Assembly: GCF_902703175.1 (NCBI RefSeq)
Contig: NZ_CACRYJ010000071.1
Span: 62,001-126,000, forward strand
Reading direction: 5' to 3'
Length of the DNA: 64,000 nt
DNA from: Occultella aeris
GTDB lineage: Bacteria > Actinomycetota > Actinomycetes > Actinomycetales > Beutenbergiaceae
Shown: positions 25,635 to 34,847 of the stretch, piece by piece
Layout of the letters: each line of letters starts with the position of its first letter
How positions within the stretch are numbered: position 1 is the first letter of the stretch
Notes under the pieces: generated by a model
What the model was told of the DNA's origin: nothing
The model's input: the letters and a program-made list of their open reading frames with translations, nothing else
The model's database searches: none
Made by a program: the position numbers and the translations under genes

Positions 25635-27689
25635 TTGGCAACACCTAAGAAGCCTGCCGTTCGTCCGCTGCGCACGCTGACGTTCCTGGCGGTGCTGATC
25701 GCGATCGTGTTCGGCTCGGTCGCCGCCGGCACGAAGTGGTCCGACGCGACGTGGACGCCGAACCTCGCGCTCGACCTCGAGGGCGGGACGCAGCTGATCC
25801 TCACCCCGAAGACCGAGGACGGCGACCCGATCACAGCCGACCAGGTCAACGAGGCCATCCGCATCATCCGGCAACGCGTCGACGCCTCCGGTGTGGCCGA
25901 AGCGGAGATCACCAGCCAGGGCGGCCAGAACATCGTCGTCGCGCTGCCCGGCACACCGTCCGAGGAGACTCTCGACCTGGTCCGTCGCAGCGCCCAGATG
26001 CGGTTCCGGCCGGTGCTCGTCGAGGCCGGCCCGGGGCAGATCGACCCCGCCCAGCTCGAGGCTGCGGAGCAGGACCCGAACGCCGTCGATCCGAACGCCG
26101 TCGATCCGAACGCCGATCCGGAAGCGACGGACCCCGCATCGGACCCGGCCACGGAGGAGACCACCGAGCCCGCCGCGGACGGCGCCGTCCGCGGGACGGT
26201 CGGGGCCGAGACCACGCCGCCGAGCGACGATCCCACGACCGAGCAGCCCGTCGAGGGCGCCACGGAGGAACCGGCCGAGGAGCCCACGGCCACCACCTAC
26301 ACCCCGGAGGAGATCGAGGCTGCGGCGATGGCGGCCTCCGACGCCAACGGCGACGGGGTGCTCTCGAACGAGCCCGCCACCGAGCCGACCAGTGCGAGCG
26401 ACCAGGCGTGGATCACCGAGCAGATCACGTATGACTTCTACATGCTCGACTGCACCGACCCGGCGAACCTGGTCGGCGGTGGCGGCGACGACCCCGACGC
26501 ACCGCTCGTGTCCTGCGCCGACGACGGCACCGCGAAGTACATCCTCGGCCCGATGGAGATCGCCGGCACCGAGATCTCCTCCGCCAGCTCCGGCCTCCAG
26601 GTCACCGAGTCCGGCACCGTCACCAACGACTACGTCGTCAACATCGAGTTCACCTCCGAGGGTGGCGAGACCTTCGCCGCCGTCACCGAGCGCCTCGCCT
26701 CGCCGGAACTGCAGGCGAACGGGACCAACCGGTTCGCGATGGTGCTGGACGGTCTGGTGATCTCGGCGCCGAGCGTGACCGCGCAGATCCCGAACGGTGA
26801 GGCCCAGATCAGCGGAAGCACCGCCAACCCGTTCACCCGGGACGAGGCCACCGCACTGGCGAACCAGCTCAACTTCGGTGCCCTGCCGATTACCTTCGAG
26901 GTGCAGAGCGAGGAGCAGATCTCCGCGACCCTTGGCACGGAGCAGCTCGAGCGGGGGCTGCTCGCCGGTCTCATCGGGCTGATCCTGGTGGTCATCTACT
27001 CGCTGTTCCAGTACCGCGGGCTCGCCATCGTCACGGTGGCCAGCCTCGTCGTCGCCGGTTCCCTGGTGTACGGGGTGATCGCACTGCTGTCCTGGGTCCA
27101 GGGGTACCGGCTGTCCCTGCCCGGCGTGGCCGGTCTCATCGTGGCCATCGGCATCACCGCCGACTCGTTCATCGTGTACTTCGAACGTATCCGTGACGAG
27201 GTCCGCGAGGGCCGGCGCCTCGACGCAGCCGTCGAGGAGGGCTGGAAGCGGGCCCGACGGACCATCCTGGCGTCCGACGCCGTGAACCTGCTCGCCGCCG
27301 TGGTGCTGTACTTCCTGGCCGTCGGCGGGGTCCGCGGGTTCGCGTTCACCCTCGGCCTCACCACGATCATCGACCTCGTGGTGGTCGTGCTGTTCACGCA
27401 CCCGATGGTGCAGCTGCTGACCCGCACGAAGTTCTTCGGGGAGGGACACCGGCTTTCCGGTCTCGACCCGGAGCACCTCGGCGCCACCGTCTCCGCATAC
27501 AAGGGCCGGGGCCGGTTCCGCAGCCCCGAGGAGCGGCTCACGATCGCCGAGCGAAGGCGCCGCGACGCCGAGTCCGCGGCTTCTGCGGGGTCTGCGGCAT
27601 CGCCCGAACCCGCGGAGGACTCCCCGGACGATCCCGGCGGCGGGTCCGAGAGCGTCACCTCCACTTCGGCCAAGGACGGTGAGAAGTGA
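25635..27689 (+). CDS. secD: Protein translocase subunit SecD
   Basis: SecD is a proton-driven RND-type motor that pulls secreted proteins through the translocon. It has 684 residues with helix 1 near residues 13-31, a large external P1 region, and five more helices from about 435. The motif LDLEGGTQLIL and the intramembrane ADSFIVYFERIRDE are typical. Residues about 137-257 form an acidic Pro/Thr/Glu/Ala-rich insertion with a tandem DPNAV repeat and a loop DANGDGVLS resembling an EF-hand. The start is a TTG at 25635 with GGAAGAAG upstream. The C-terminal tail is Ser/Ala/Pro-rich. Confidence 0.95.
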   Translation: MATPKKPAVRPLRTLTFLAVLIAIVFGSVAAGTKWSDATWTPNLALDLEGGTQLILTPKTEDGDPITADQVNEAIRIIRQRVDASGVAEAEITSQGGQNIVVALPGTPSEETLDLVRRSAQMRFRPVLVEAGPGQIDPAQLEAAEQDPNAVDPNAVDPNADPEATDPASDPATEETTEPAADGAVRGTVGAETTPPSDDPTTEQPVEGATEEPAEEPTATTYTPEEIEAAAMAASDANGDGVLSNEPATEPTSASDQAWITEQITYDFYMLDCTDPANLVGGGGDDPDAPLVSCADDGTAKYILGPMEIAGTEISSASSGLQVTESGTVTNDYVVNIEFTSEGGETFAAVTERLASPELQANGTNRFAMVLDGLVISAPSVTAQIPNGEAQISGSTANPFTRDEATALANQLNFGALPITFEVQSEEQISATLGTEQLERGLLAGLIGLILVVIYSLFQYRGLAIVTVASLVVAGSLVYGVIALLSWVQGYRLSLPGVAGLIVAIGITADSFIVYFERIRDEVREGRRLDAAVEEGWKRARRTILASDAVNLLAAVVLYFLAVGGVRGFAFTLGLTTIIDLVVVVLFTHPMVQLLTRTKFFGEGHRLSGLDPEHLGATVSAYKGRGRFRSPEERLTIAERRRRDAESAASAGSAASPEPAEDSPDDPGGGSESVTSTSAKDGEK
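26073..26117 (+). repeat. Three tandem 15-bp repeats inside secD
   Basis: The unit GAYCCGAACGCCGTC occurs three times head to tail (the last with a changed end) and encodes DPNAV-DPNAV-DPNAD in the acidic external insertion of SecD. Such in-frame repeats can gain or lose units by slippage without breaking the gene. Confidence 0.75.
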
Positions 27690-28789
27690 TGATGAACTTC
27701 GCCAAGTTCGGTAACGAGCTCTACTCCGGCAAGCGCTCGTTCGACATCGTCGGCAACCGTCGGCGCTGGTTCGCCATCGGGATCGGCCTGATCATCCTCT
27801 CCGGGCTGCTCGTCGGCATCCGTGGGATCAACCCCGGGATCGAATTCCGGGGCGGCTCGGAGTTCACAGTCTCCGGGATCTCCAACCCGGACCCGCAGCT
27901 CGCCCACGACGCACTCGCCGAGGTCAACAGCGAGCAGGTCGCACGGGTCTCCACGGTCGGTTCGTCGGCGATCCGTGTGCAGACCGAGGAACTCACCGAC
28001 GCCGAGACCGACGAGCTCGCCGACCTCCTGGCCGAGGCGTACGACGTCCCGACGGCGGACGTGACGTCCTCGTTCGTGGGCCCGTCCTGGGGCGCGGACG
28101 TGACCTCGAAGGCGGTCCAGGGGCTGGTCATCTTCCTGGTCCTGGTCACCCTCGTGATGGCCCTGTACTTCCGCCGATGGTCTATGGCGATCGCCGCACT
28201 CATCGCGCTGCTGCACGACCTCATCGTGACGATCGGGCTGTACTCCGGGGTCGGGTTCGAGGTCACCCCGGCGAGCGTGATCGGGTTCCTGACGATTCTC
28301 GGGTACTCGCTCTACGACACGGTGGTGGTCTTCGACAAGGTCCGGGAGAACACCGAGGGTGTCCTCGATCAGAGCCGCTACACCTACGCCGAGGCGGCGA
28401 ACCTGGCCGTCAACCAGACCCTGGTGCGGTCCATCAACACCTCGGTGGTCGGGTTGCTGCCGGTCGCGTCGATCCTGTTCGTCGGAGCCTTCCTGCTCGG
28501 TGCCGGCACCCTGCGCGACATCGCGCTCGCCCTGTTCATCGGGATGCTCCTGTCCACGCTGTCCTCGATCTTCATCGCCACCCCGATGGAGGTGGTGCTG
28601 CGGCAGCGTGACCCGAAGATCGCGGCACACACGGCGAAGGTGCTCGAACTACGGGAACGTCGCGTTGCCGAGGCCGAGGAGGACGGTCTCACGGCCGACG
28701 AGGTGCTCGCGGAGGCACGGGCCGGCGGCCTGGTGGCCGGGCGGCACCTCGGGCAGGGTGCACAGCCACGGCGCAAGACCAAGCGATGA
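27689..28789 (+). CDS. secF: Protein translocase subunit SecF
   Basis: SecF is the partner of SecD in the SecDF complex. It has about 366 residues and six membrane helices with a large loop between helices 1 and 2. Marks are GIEFRGGSEF, GPSWGADVTSKAVQG, and GYSLYDTVVVFDKVRENTE in the proton path. The start is ambiguous: GTG 27686, ATG 27689 and ATG 27692 are consecutive; I prefer 27689, which shares a base with the secD TGA, with GGTGAG upstream. The stop overlaps apt (ATGA). Confidence 0.94.
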   Translation: MMNFAKFGNELYSGKRSFDIVGNRRRWFAIGIGLIILSGLLVGIRGINPGIEFRGGSEFTVSGISNPDPQLAHDALAEVNSEQVARVSTVGSSAIRVQTEELTDAETDELADLLAEAYDVPTADVTSSFVGPSWGADVTSKAVQGLVIFLVLVTLVMALYFRRWSMAIAALIALLHDLIVTIGLYSGVGFEVTPASVIGFLTILGYSLYDTVVVFDKVRENTEGVLDQSRYTYAEAANLAVNQTLVRSINTSVVGLLPVASILFVGAFLLGAGTLRDIALALFIGMLLSTLSSIFIATPMEVVLRQRDPKIAAHTAKVLELRERRVAEAEEDGLTADEVLAEARAGGLVAGRHLGQGAQPRRKTKR

Positions 28790-29328
28790 CGCCACGGATG
28801 ATCTCCGCGGGGCTGCACGGCCTGATCACGGAGAAGGTCCGCGACGTGCCCGACTTCCCGGAGCCCGGGGTGCTGTTCCGGGACATCACCCCGCTGCTTG
28901 CCGACGGCACCGCGTTCTCGGCGGTGGTCGGTCACCTCGCCGACGTGTTCGGCGGCGAGGTGGACGTCGTGGCGGGTATCGAGGCCCGCGGGTTCCTGCT
29001 CGCGGCGCCGCTCGCGGCCGTGCTCGGCGTCGGTGTCGTCGCGGTCCGTAAGGTCGGCAAGCTGCCCCCGCCCACGTTACGCACCGCGTACGACCTCGAG
29101 TACGGCAGCGCGGAGATCGAGGTCTCCCCGGCCGGGCTCACGCCCGGTGCGCGGGTGGTGCTGATCGATGACGTGCTCGCCACCGGTGGCACCGCAGCGG
29201 CCGCGTGCCGGCTGCTGGAGGAGGCGGGCACGAAGGTGACCGGCATCGGGTTCCTCATCGAACTCCTGGAGCTGGGCGGTCGGGACCGCCTGCCCGACCG
29301 CCCGATGCACGCCCTGGTCAGCTACTGA
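28786..29328 (+). CDS. apt: Adenine phosphoribosyltransferase
   Basis: This enzyme of purine salvage converts adenine and PRPP to AMP. It has 180 residues. The PRPP loop is VVLIDDVLATGGTA, and the N-terminal PDFPEPGVLFRDITPLL is characteristic of Apt. The start overlaps secF by four bases. The order secD-secF-apt-rel is common in bacteria and places purine salvage next to (p)ppGpp synthesis. Confidence 0.95.
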   Translation: MTPRMISAGLHGLITEKVRDVPDFPEPGVLFRDITPLLADGTAFSAVVGHLADVFGGEVDVVAGIEARGFLLAAPLAAVLGVGVVAVRKVGKLPPPTLRTAYDLEYGSAEIEVSPAGLTPGARVVLIDDVLATGGTAAAACRLLEEAGTKVTGIGFLIELLELGGRDRLPDRPMHALVSY

Positions 29329-29341
29329 GCCGTGCAGGTCG

Positions 29342-29347
29342 TAGCAT
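29342..29347 (+). promoter_or_regulatory. Leaderless-type -10 element of rel
   Basis: TAGCAT is followed by six bases and the rel ATG at 29354. No Shine-Dalgarno sequence is visible. This is the spacing expected if transcription starts at the A of ATG. No clear -35 hexamer is present. Confidence 0.4.
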
Positions 29348-29353
29348 GGCTGG

Positions 29354-31705
29354 ATGAGCGAGGACGTCGCCGTCGGGACCACACCCGACCCCGGTAGCCG
29401 GGATCAGGGTGGCGATCCGGTCGTGCCCGGATCCCGGATGCGATCGCGTCTGGTCCGCCTGGGATCGCGCGGGCACTCCACCGCGCCGGCGATCGAACCT
29501 CTCATCCAGGTGGTGCGCAGCAACCATCCGAAGGCGGACACAGCGCTGCTCGAACGCGCATACCGGGTGGCCGAACGTGCCCACAAGGGGCAGTCCCGCA
29601 AGAGCGGCGATCCCTACATCACGCATCCGGTCGCCGTCGCCACGATCCTTGCCGAACTCGGCATGACCCCGCCAACGCTGGCGGCGGCACTGCTGCACGA
29701 CACCGTCGAGGACACCAGCTACAGCCTCGATGCGCTCCGCGCCGACTTCGGCGACGAGATCGCCGTCCTCGTCGACGGCGTCACGAAGCTCGACAAGGTC
29801 ACCTACGGTGAGGCCGCGCAGGCCGAGACCGTCCGCAAGATGGTGATCGCGATGGCCCGCGACATCCGGGTGCTGGTGATCAAGCTCGCCGACCGGCTGC
29901 ACAACGCGCGCACCTGGAAGTACGTGTCGGCGAACTCCGCGTCCCGCAAGGCCCGCGAGACGCTCGAGATCTACGCCCCACTGGCCCACCGACTGGGCAT
30001 GAACACCATCAAGTGGGAGCTCGAGGACCTGTCCTTCGCCACCCTGTACCCGAAGGTGTACGAGGAGATCGTCCATCTCGTGGCCGAGCGGGCCCCGGCC
30101 CGGGAGGAGTTCCTGGCGATCGTCCGGGAGCAGGTCACGGCGGACCTGAAGGCCGCGAAGATCAAGGCCACCGTCACCGGCCGGCCCAAGCACTACTACT
30201 CGATCTACCAGAAGATGATCGTCCGCGGCCGCGATTTCGCGGACATCTACGACCTCGTCGGTGTCCGCGTCCTGGTGGACTCGGTCCGGGACTGCTACGC
30301 CGCCCTCGGTGCGCTCCATGCGCGCTGGAACCCGGTGGCCGGGCGCTTCAAGGACTACATCGCGATGCCGAAGTTCAACATGTACCAGTCGCTGCACACC
30401 ACGGTGATCGGGCCGACCGGCAAGCCGGTCGAGATCCAGATCCGCAGCATGGACATGCACCGGCGGGCCGAGTACGGCGTGGCCGCGCACTGGAAGTACA
30501 AGGAGACGGCGAAGCAGACCGGCAAGCAGGGCAGGACCGAATCGGACGCCGATGCGATGCCGTGGCTGCGCCAGCTCCTGGACTGGCAGCGGGAGACCTC
30601 GGACCCGGGGGAGTTCCTCGATTCGTTGCGGTTCGAGATGTCCGGCGCGGAGGTGTACGTCTTCACACCGAAGGGCGACGTCCTCGCGCTGCCTGCCGGA
30701 TCCACGCCCGTGGACTTCGCCTACGCCGTGCACACCGAGGTCGGCCACCGCACCGTCGGGGCGCGGGTGAACGGGCGCCTGGTGAACCTAGAGTCGACCC
30801 TCGAGAACGGTGACACCGTCGAGGTGTTCACCTCACGTGCCGAGGGTGCCGGACCGAGCCAGGACTGGCTGAGCTTCGTGAAGAGCCCTCGAGCCAGGAA
30901 CAAGATCCGGGCCTGGTTCACGAAGGAGCGGCGCGAGGAGGCCATCGACTCCGGGCGCAACCTCATCGCGAAGGCGATGCGCAAGCAGAACCTGCCGATG
31001 CAGCGGCTGCTGAACCACGAGACCCTGGTCACCCTCGCCGATGAGCTGCGATACGCCGGCGTCAGCGAACTCTATGCGGCCGTGGGCGAGGGGCACGTGT
31101 CCGCGTCGAACGTGGTGCAGAAGCTCGTCACGTCGCTCGGGGGCGAGGAGGTCACCGAAGAGGACGAGGCGGAGGCGACCCGCCCGGGCCAGCCGGCACA
31201 GCGCAGCCGCTCCGGTGACCCCGGGGTGATCGTCAAGGGCATGGGGAACACGGACCTGTGGACCAAGCTCGCCCGGTGCTGCACCCCGGTGCCCGGCGAC
31301 CCGATCGTCGGCTTCATCACGCGCGGGTCGGGTGTGTCCGTGCACCGGGCGGACTGCTCGAACGTCGATGGGCTACGCGCCCAGCCGGAGCGGATGATCG
31401 ATGTGGACTGGGCTCCGAACGCGCAGAGCGTGTTCCTGGTGCAGATCCAGGTCGAGGCCCTGGACCGCAATGGGCTGCTGTCCGACGTGACCAAGGTGCT
31501 CTCGGACAACCATGTGAACATCCTGTCCGCCAACGTCGCCACGTCGAGGGACCGGGTGGCCGTGTCCCGGTTCGTGTTCGAGATGGCTGAGCCGTCCCAC
31601 CTCGGTCATGTGCTCCGAGCGGTGCGCAACATCGATGGCGTCTTCGACGTGTACCGGCTCACCGGTTCCCGCTCCGACAAGTCCCACGGCGCCGCGACGG
31701 TCTGA
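29354..31705 (+). CDS. rel: Bifunctional (p)ppGpp synthetase/hydrolase Rel
   Basis: This is the long RelA/SpoT homologue that makes and degrades the stringent-response alarmone on and off the ribosome. It has 783 residues. Domains in order are an HD hydrolase domain with intact LLHDTVEDT (H115, D116), a synthetase domain ([13 protein letters not shown] and [13 protein letters not shown]), TGS ([21 protein letters not shown]), a helical and zinc-finger-like part with [15 protein letters not shown], and a C-terminal ACT domain. Intact HD and synthetase motifs predict both activities. It ends in a terminator hairpin. Confidence 0.96.
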   Translation: MSEDVAVGTTPDPGSRDQGGDPVVPGSRMRSRLVRLGSRGHSTAPAIEPLIQVVRSNHPKADTALLERAYRVAERAHKGQSRKSGDPYITHPVAVATILAELGMTPPTLAAALLHDTVEDTSYSLDALRADFGDEIAVLVDGVTKLDKVTYGEAAQAETVRKMVIAMARDIRVLVIKLADRLHNARTWKYVSANSASRKARETLEIYAPLAHRLGMNTIKWELEDLSFATLYPKVYEEIVHLVAERAPAREEFLAIVREQVTADLKAAKIKATVTGRPKHYYSIYQKMIVRGRDFADIYDLVGVRVLVDSVRDCYAALGALHARWNPVAGRFKDYIAMPKFNMYQSLHTTVIGPTGKPVEIQIRSMDMHRRAEYGVAAHWKYKETAKQTGKQGRTESDADAMPWLRQLLDWQRETSDPGEFLDSLRFEMSGAEVYVFTPKGDVLALPAGSTPVDFAYAVHTEVGHRTVGARVNGRLVNLESTLENGDTVEVFTSRAEGAGPSQDWLSFVKSPRARNKIRAWFTKERREEAIDSGRNLIAKAMRKQNLPMQRLLNHETLVTLADELRYAGVSELYAAVGEGHVSASNVVQKLVTSLGGEEVTEEDEAEATRPGQPAQRSRSGDPGVIVKGMGNTDLWTKLARCCTPVPGDPIVGFITRGSGVSVHRADCSNVDGLRAQPERMIDVDWAPNAQSVFLVQIQVEALDRNGLLSDVTKVLSDNHVNILSANVATSRDRVAVSRFVFEMAEPSHLGHVLRAVRNIDGVFDVYRLTGSRSDKSHGAATV

Positions 31706-31718
31706 ACCGCCGCGGCGC
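31689..31718. terminator. Bidirectional terminator containing the rel stop codon
   Basis: GCGCCGCG-A-CGGT (31689-31701) pairs with ACCG-C-CGCGGCGC (31706-31718), giving 12 bp with one mismatch around the loop CTGA. The rel stop TGA (31703-31705) lies in the loop. The convergent DUF349 gene ends 14 bases beyond the hairpin. Confidence 0.75.
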
Positions 31719-31731
31719 ACGTACGGATGCG

Positions 31732-33840
31732 TCAGCGGGCGTCGTCCGCGGCGCGGAGCACCTGCTCCAGCCACGCCTTGCGGGCGTCGAGGGCCTCGGT
31801 GGCGTCCTTGATGCGACGGGCGTCGCCTGTGGCCTTCGCCTTCTCCAGGTCCTCCTCGAGCCCCGCGATGGCGGCCTCGAGCTGGGCGGCGGCGCCTTCC
31901 GCGCGAGCACGCACCCGCGGGTTGGACGTCTTCCACTCCCGCTGCTCGGCGTCCCGGATGGCCTCCTCGACGGCCCGCAGCCGTGCCTCGACGCGCTGCA
32001 GGTCGCCACGAGGCACCTTGCCGGCCGCCTCCCAGCGGTCCTGGATGTCCCGGAGCTTGGCCTTCGCGGAGCGCAGGTCGCGGACCGGCAGGATCCCCTC
32101 GGCCTCGGTGAGGATCGTGAGCTTCACCTTCAGGTTCTCGCCGAACTCGGCGTCCGTCTCGGCGTTGCGGGCGTTGCGTGCCTCGAAGAACGTGTCCTGA
32201 GCGGCACGGAACCGCGCCCACAGGGCGTCGTCCTCCTTGCGGGAGGCGCGGCCGGCCCGCTTCCACTCGTCCATCAGGTCGCGGTACGCGGCGGCCGTTG
32301 GTCCCCAGTCCGTCGAGCCCGAGAGTGCCTCGGCCCGCTCGATCAACTGCTCCTTGGTGGCCTTGACCTGACCGTGCGTCTTGTCCAGCTCGGCGAAGTA
32401 CTGGCGCCGGTTCCGGTCGAACTGGGACCGGGCGTGCGAGAACCGCTTCCAGAGCGCGTCCTCGGACGGGCGGTCCAGCCGGACGCCGGTCTTCTGTGCG
32501 TGCTTCCACTCGTCGAGGAGCTTGCGCAGTTCCTCGCCCTGCTGGCGCCACTGCACCCTGGCCGGGTCCGCCCCGGCGATCTCCTCGGCGCGCTCCACGA
32601 TGACCGTGCGCTCGGCGAGGGCCTGCGCGCGGGCCGCCTCCCGTTCGGCGGCGATCTCCTTGCGGCGCTCGGCGGCCTGCTCGCGCAGGTCCTCCAGCTC
32701 CGCTCGGAGCCCGTCGAGGTCGCCGACCACGGCCGGGTCCTCGAACTGCGAGGTCAGGCCGGCCAGGGTGCTGTCCAGGTCCTTGACGGTCAGCGTCGAC
32801 AGGCGGGTGCCGAACAGCCGGACCTGGGCCTGCAGGTCGAGGAAGCGTCGGATGTACAGCGAGAGCGCCTCCTCCTCGGAGACACCGGGGTACTGCCCCA
32901 CGACGCGTTCGCCGTCGCCTTCGCGCACATGCACCGTGCCGTCCGCGTCGACCCGGCCGTACTCGGCCGCCGCAGCGACCTCGATCGGGTCGAGTGGGGG
33001 ACCGGCCTCGGTGCTCGCGTCGACCGGCGCGGGCGCCGCGACCGGGGGCACGACGGCGGGGGTGGTGTGCGCGAGCACCGCCGGCGTCGGTACCGGGCCA
33101 GGCCGAGGTCCCGGGCGCGGCACCGGCTTCGGGGCCGGTGCAGCGGTCTCTGCCTTGCCCGCGGTCTCGGTCTGTGCGACCGCGGGCTCGGTCTGTTCGA
33201 CGGCGGGCGTCGCCGCCTCCTGGGAGGCCGGCTCGGTCGCCGCGGACTCCTCGGCATTCGGAGCGTCACTGGGTTCGGCAGCCGGCGCTTCGGCGGGTGC
33301 GTCGTCGGACCCTGTCACCGCTGCAGCCTGTTCGGCGGGTGCCTCCGACTCGACGGCGGGTGCGTCGCCGCTCTCCGTCCCGGCTGGATCGGGTACGCCA
33401 GCGCGCTCGTGGGCAGCCGTCTCTGTGGGCTCCGCAGCAGCCGTCTCGGCGCCAACCGTCTCGGCAGCAGCCGTCTCAGTGGGCTCGGCGGCGGGTGCGT
33501 CCGACTCTTCGCCGGTGGCCGAGTCAGTGCCGTTCGCAGCGACTTCAGCTGCCGGTGCCACTGCCTCATCGGCAGGTTCGTCGGTGGTTCCAGTCGATCC
33601 GTCGACGGCCGGTGCGGTTGCTTCGTCGGCGACAGGCGCCTCGTCGTCGGCAGGTGCCTCGGCGGCTACTGCCTCGTCGGCCACCACTTCCTCGGCGGCG
33701 TGCACCTCGGTAGCCTCGGCGGCCGACGCTTCGGTCGCCACGGCCTCGATGGCTTCGGTCGGTGGCACGGTCTGCTCCTGCGACAACTGGATCTCCACGT
33801 CTTCGTTCGGTTGGTCCGGGTTGTTCGGGTGCTCGGTCAC
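31732..33840 (-). CDS. DUF349-domain protein with acidic disordered N-terminus
   Basis: The protein has 702 residues. The first 270 or so are Ala/Glu/Thr/Pro/Ser-rich, strongly acidic and low in complexity; a Pro-rich stretch (VPRPGPRPGPVP) ends this part. From about residue 290 to the end there is a helical coiled-coil region with repeated DUF349 units, each with an LxDEWK-like core (LLDEWKHAQKTG, LMDEWKRAGRAS, IQDRWEAAGKV). Function of DUF349 is unknown. It overlaps the cyclophilin gene by four bases (ATGA), so the two are coupled. Confidence 0.85.
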   Translation of the reverse strand: MTEHPNNPDQPNEDVEIQLSQEQTVPPTEAIEAVATEASAAEATEVHAAEEVVADEAVAAEAPADDEAPVADEATAPAVDGSTGTTDEPADEAVAPAAEVAANGTDSATGEESDAPAAEPTETAAAETVGAETAAAEPTETAAHERAGVPDPAGTESGDAPAVESEAPAEQAAAVTGSDDAPAEAPAAEPSDAPNAEESAATEPASQEAATPAVEQTEPAVAQTETAGKAETAAPAPKPVPRPGPRPGPVPTPAVLAHTTPAVVPPVAAPAPVDASTEAGPPLDPIEVAAAAEYGRVDADGTVHVREGDGERVVGQYPGVSEEEALSLYIRRFLDLQAQVRLFGTRLSTLTVKDLDSTLAGLTSQFEDPAVVGDLDGLRAELEDLREQAAERRKEIAAEREAARAQALAERTVIVERAEEIAGADPARVQWRQQGEELRKLLDEWKHAQKTGVRLDRPSEDALWKRFSHARSQFDRNRRQYFAELDKTHGQVKATKEQLIERAEALSGSTDWGPTAAAYRDLMDEWKRAGRASRKEDDALWARFRAAQDTFFEARNARNAETDAEFGENLKVKLTILTEAEGILPVRDLRSAKAKLRDIQDRWEAAGKVPRGDLQRVEARLRAVEEAIRDAEQREWKTSNPRVRARAEGAAAQLEAAIAGLEEDLEKAKATGDARRIKDATEALDARKAWLEQVLRAADDAR

Positions 33841-34640
33841 AGGACCTCCACGCTCTCGATGATGACGTTCTCGATCGGTTGTCCGTCCCCGGAGCCGTCG
33901 GCGGTACCGGCTGCACCGATCGCCTGCAGGATCTCCAGGCCGCTGTCGATGGTGCCGAAGACCGAGTAGCCACCGGCCGCGTCGGAGGGCAGCGGGACGT
34001 CATTGAACACCAGGAAGAACTGGGAACCCTGACTCTCGGCGTTGCCACCCTGCCGGGCCATCGCGATGGTGCCGGTGGGGTACACGTCGTCCGCGGGTGC
34101 GTTCTCGATGGGACCGAAGGAGTAGCCGGGGCCGCCTCCACCGGTCGCCGTCGGGTCGCCGCACTGCAGCAACGAGTCCGGCAGCAGGCGATGACAGGCG
34201 GTGCCGTCGTAGAAGCCGTTGGAGGCCAGCATGATGAAGGAGGCCACGGACTGCGGCGCGAGCGCACCGTCCAGGGTTGCCTCGATGTCACCCATGTTGG
34301 TGTGGATGATGATGTTCCAGTCCTGGTCCAGCGAGTCGGCCGCCGGCGGCGGGGCCTGATAGGTCTGCGGGTTCGTGGTCGGCAGCGCACCCGGCTCGGT
34401 CGCAGGTGACTCGCTCCCGGGTGCCGTGGCAGTGTCGCTGGCGCCCGGGTCGGCAGCGGGGTCGGCCTCCAGCTGCCTGTTCCAGAAGAACAGCCCGGCG
34501 ACGGCCACGAGGAGTGCGAGCACCGACACGGTCGCGACGATCCGCCGCTCCCGCGCGACGGCGTTGTTCTTGGCCAACTTTGCGGCACGCTTGTTGTATC
34601 GACGACGCGCGTACTCGCGTTCCCGTTTACTCGGGGACAC
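33837..34640 (-). CDS. Membrane-anchored cyclophilin-type peptidylprolyl isomerase
   Basis: The protein has 267 residues with a basic cytoplasmic N-terminus, one membrane helix (about 35-54), a Pro/Thr/Ala-rich linker, and a C-terminal cyclophilin domain. Marks are NMGDIEATLDG, CHRLLPDS with the conserved Arg, GDPTATGGGGPGY and GSQFFLVFND. It probably folds exported proteins outside the membrane. Some usual residues differ: C replaces F before HR, and C replaces G in QCGDP. These two Cys could pair. The GTG follows AGGAAATAG. It heads the two-gene transcript with the DUF349 gene, and hisS is divergent. Confidence 0.88.
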   Translation of the reverse strand: MSPSKREREYARRRYNKRAAKLAKNNAVARERRIVATVSVLALLVAVAGLFFWNRQLEADPAADPGASDTATAPGSESPATEPGALPTTNPQTYQAPPPAADSLDQDWNIIIHTNMGDIEATLDGALAPQSVASFIMLASNGFYDGTACHRLLPDSLLQCGDPTATGGGGPGYSFGPIENAPADDVYPTGTIAMARQGGNAESQGSQFFLVFNDVPLPSDAAGGYSVFGTIDSGLEILQAIGAAGTADGSGDGQPIENVIIESVEVL

Positions 34641-34847
34641 CTATTTCCTCCTCGGAACAGACAACGGCCACGATGCGGACTCACACCCCGAACCCGCGCC
34701 GACACGCGCGCACGCGGGGACGCCGAAGGTGGCGCACGTGCCCGATTCTAGGCAAGGCTGCCATACGCCCCTGACCGTGGGGGTCCTCCGGCCGGTCACG
34801 GGATGGTCACAAACTCACGGTGCGTCGCTCGATGGAATGATGGGGGC

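Noticed and set aside
26073-26117. CRISPR-like repeat array in secD
   Set aside because: The repeats are 15 bp, directly adjacent without spacers and in frame, so they are coding tandem repeats.
32374-33969. Long open frames on the plus strand opposite the DUF349 gene
   Set aside because: They are shadows of the Ala/Glu/Pro-rich minus-strand coding sequence. Their translations are Arg/Gly- or Ser/Ala-rich without domain character or ribosome-binding sites.
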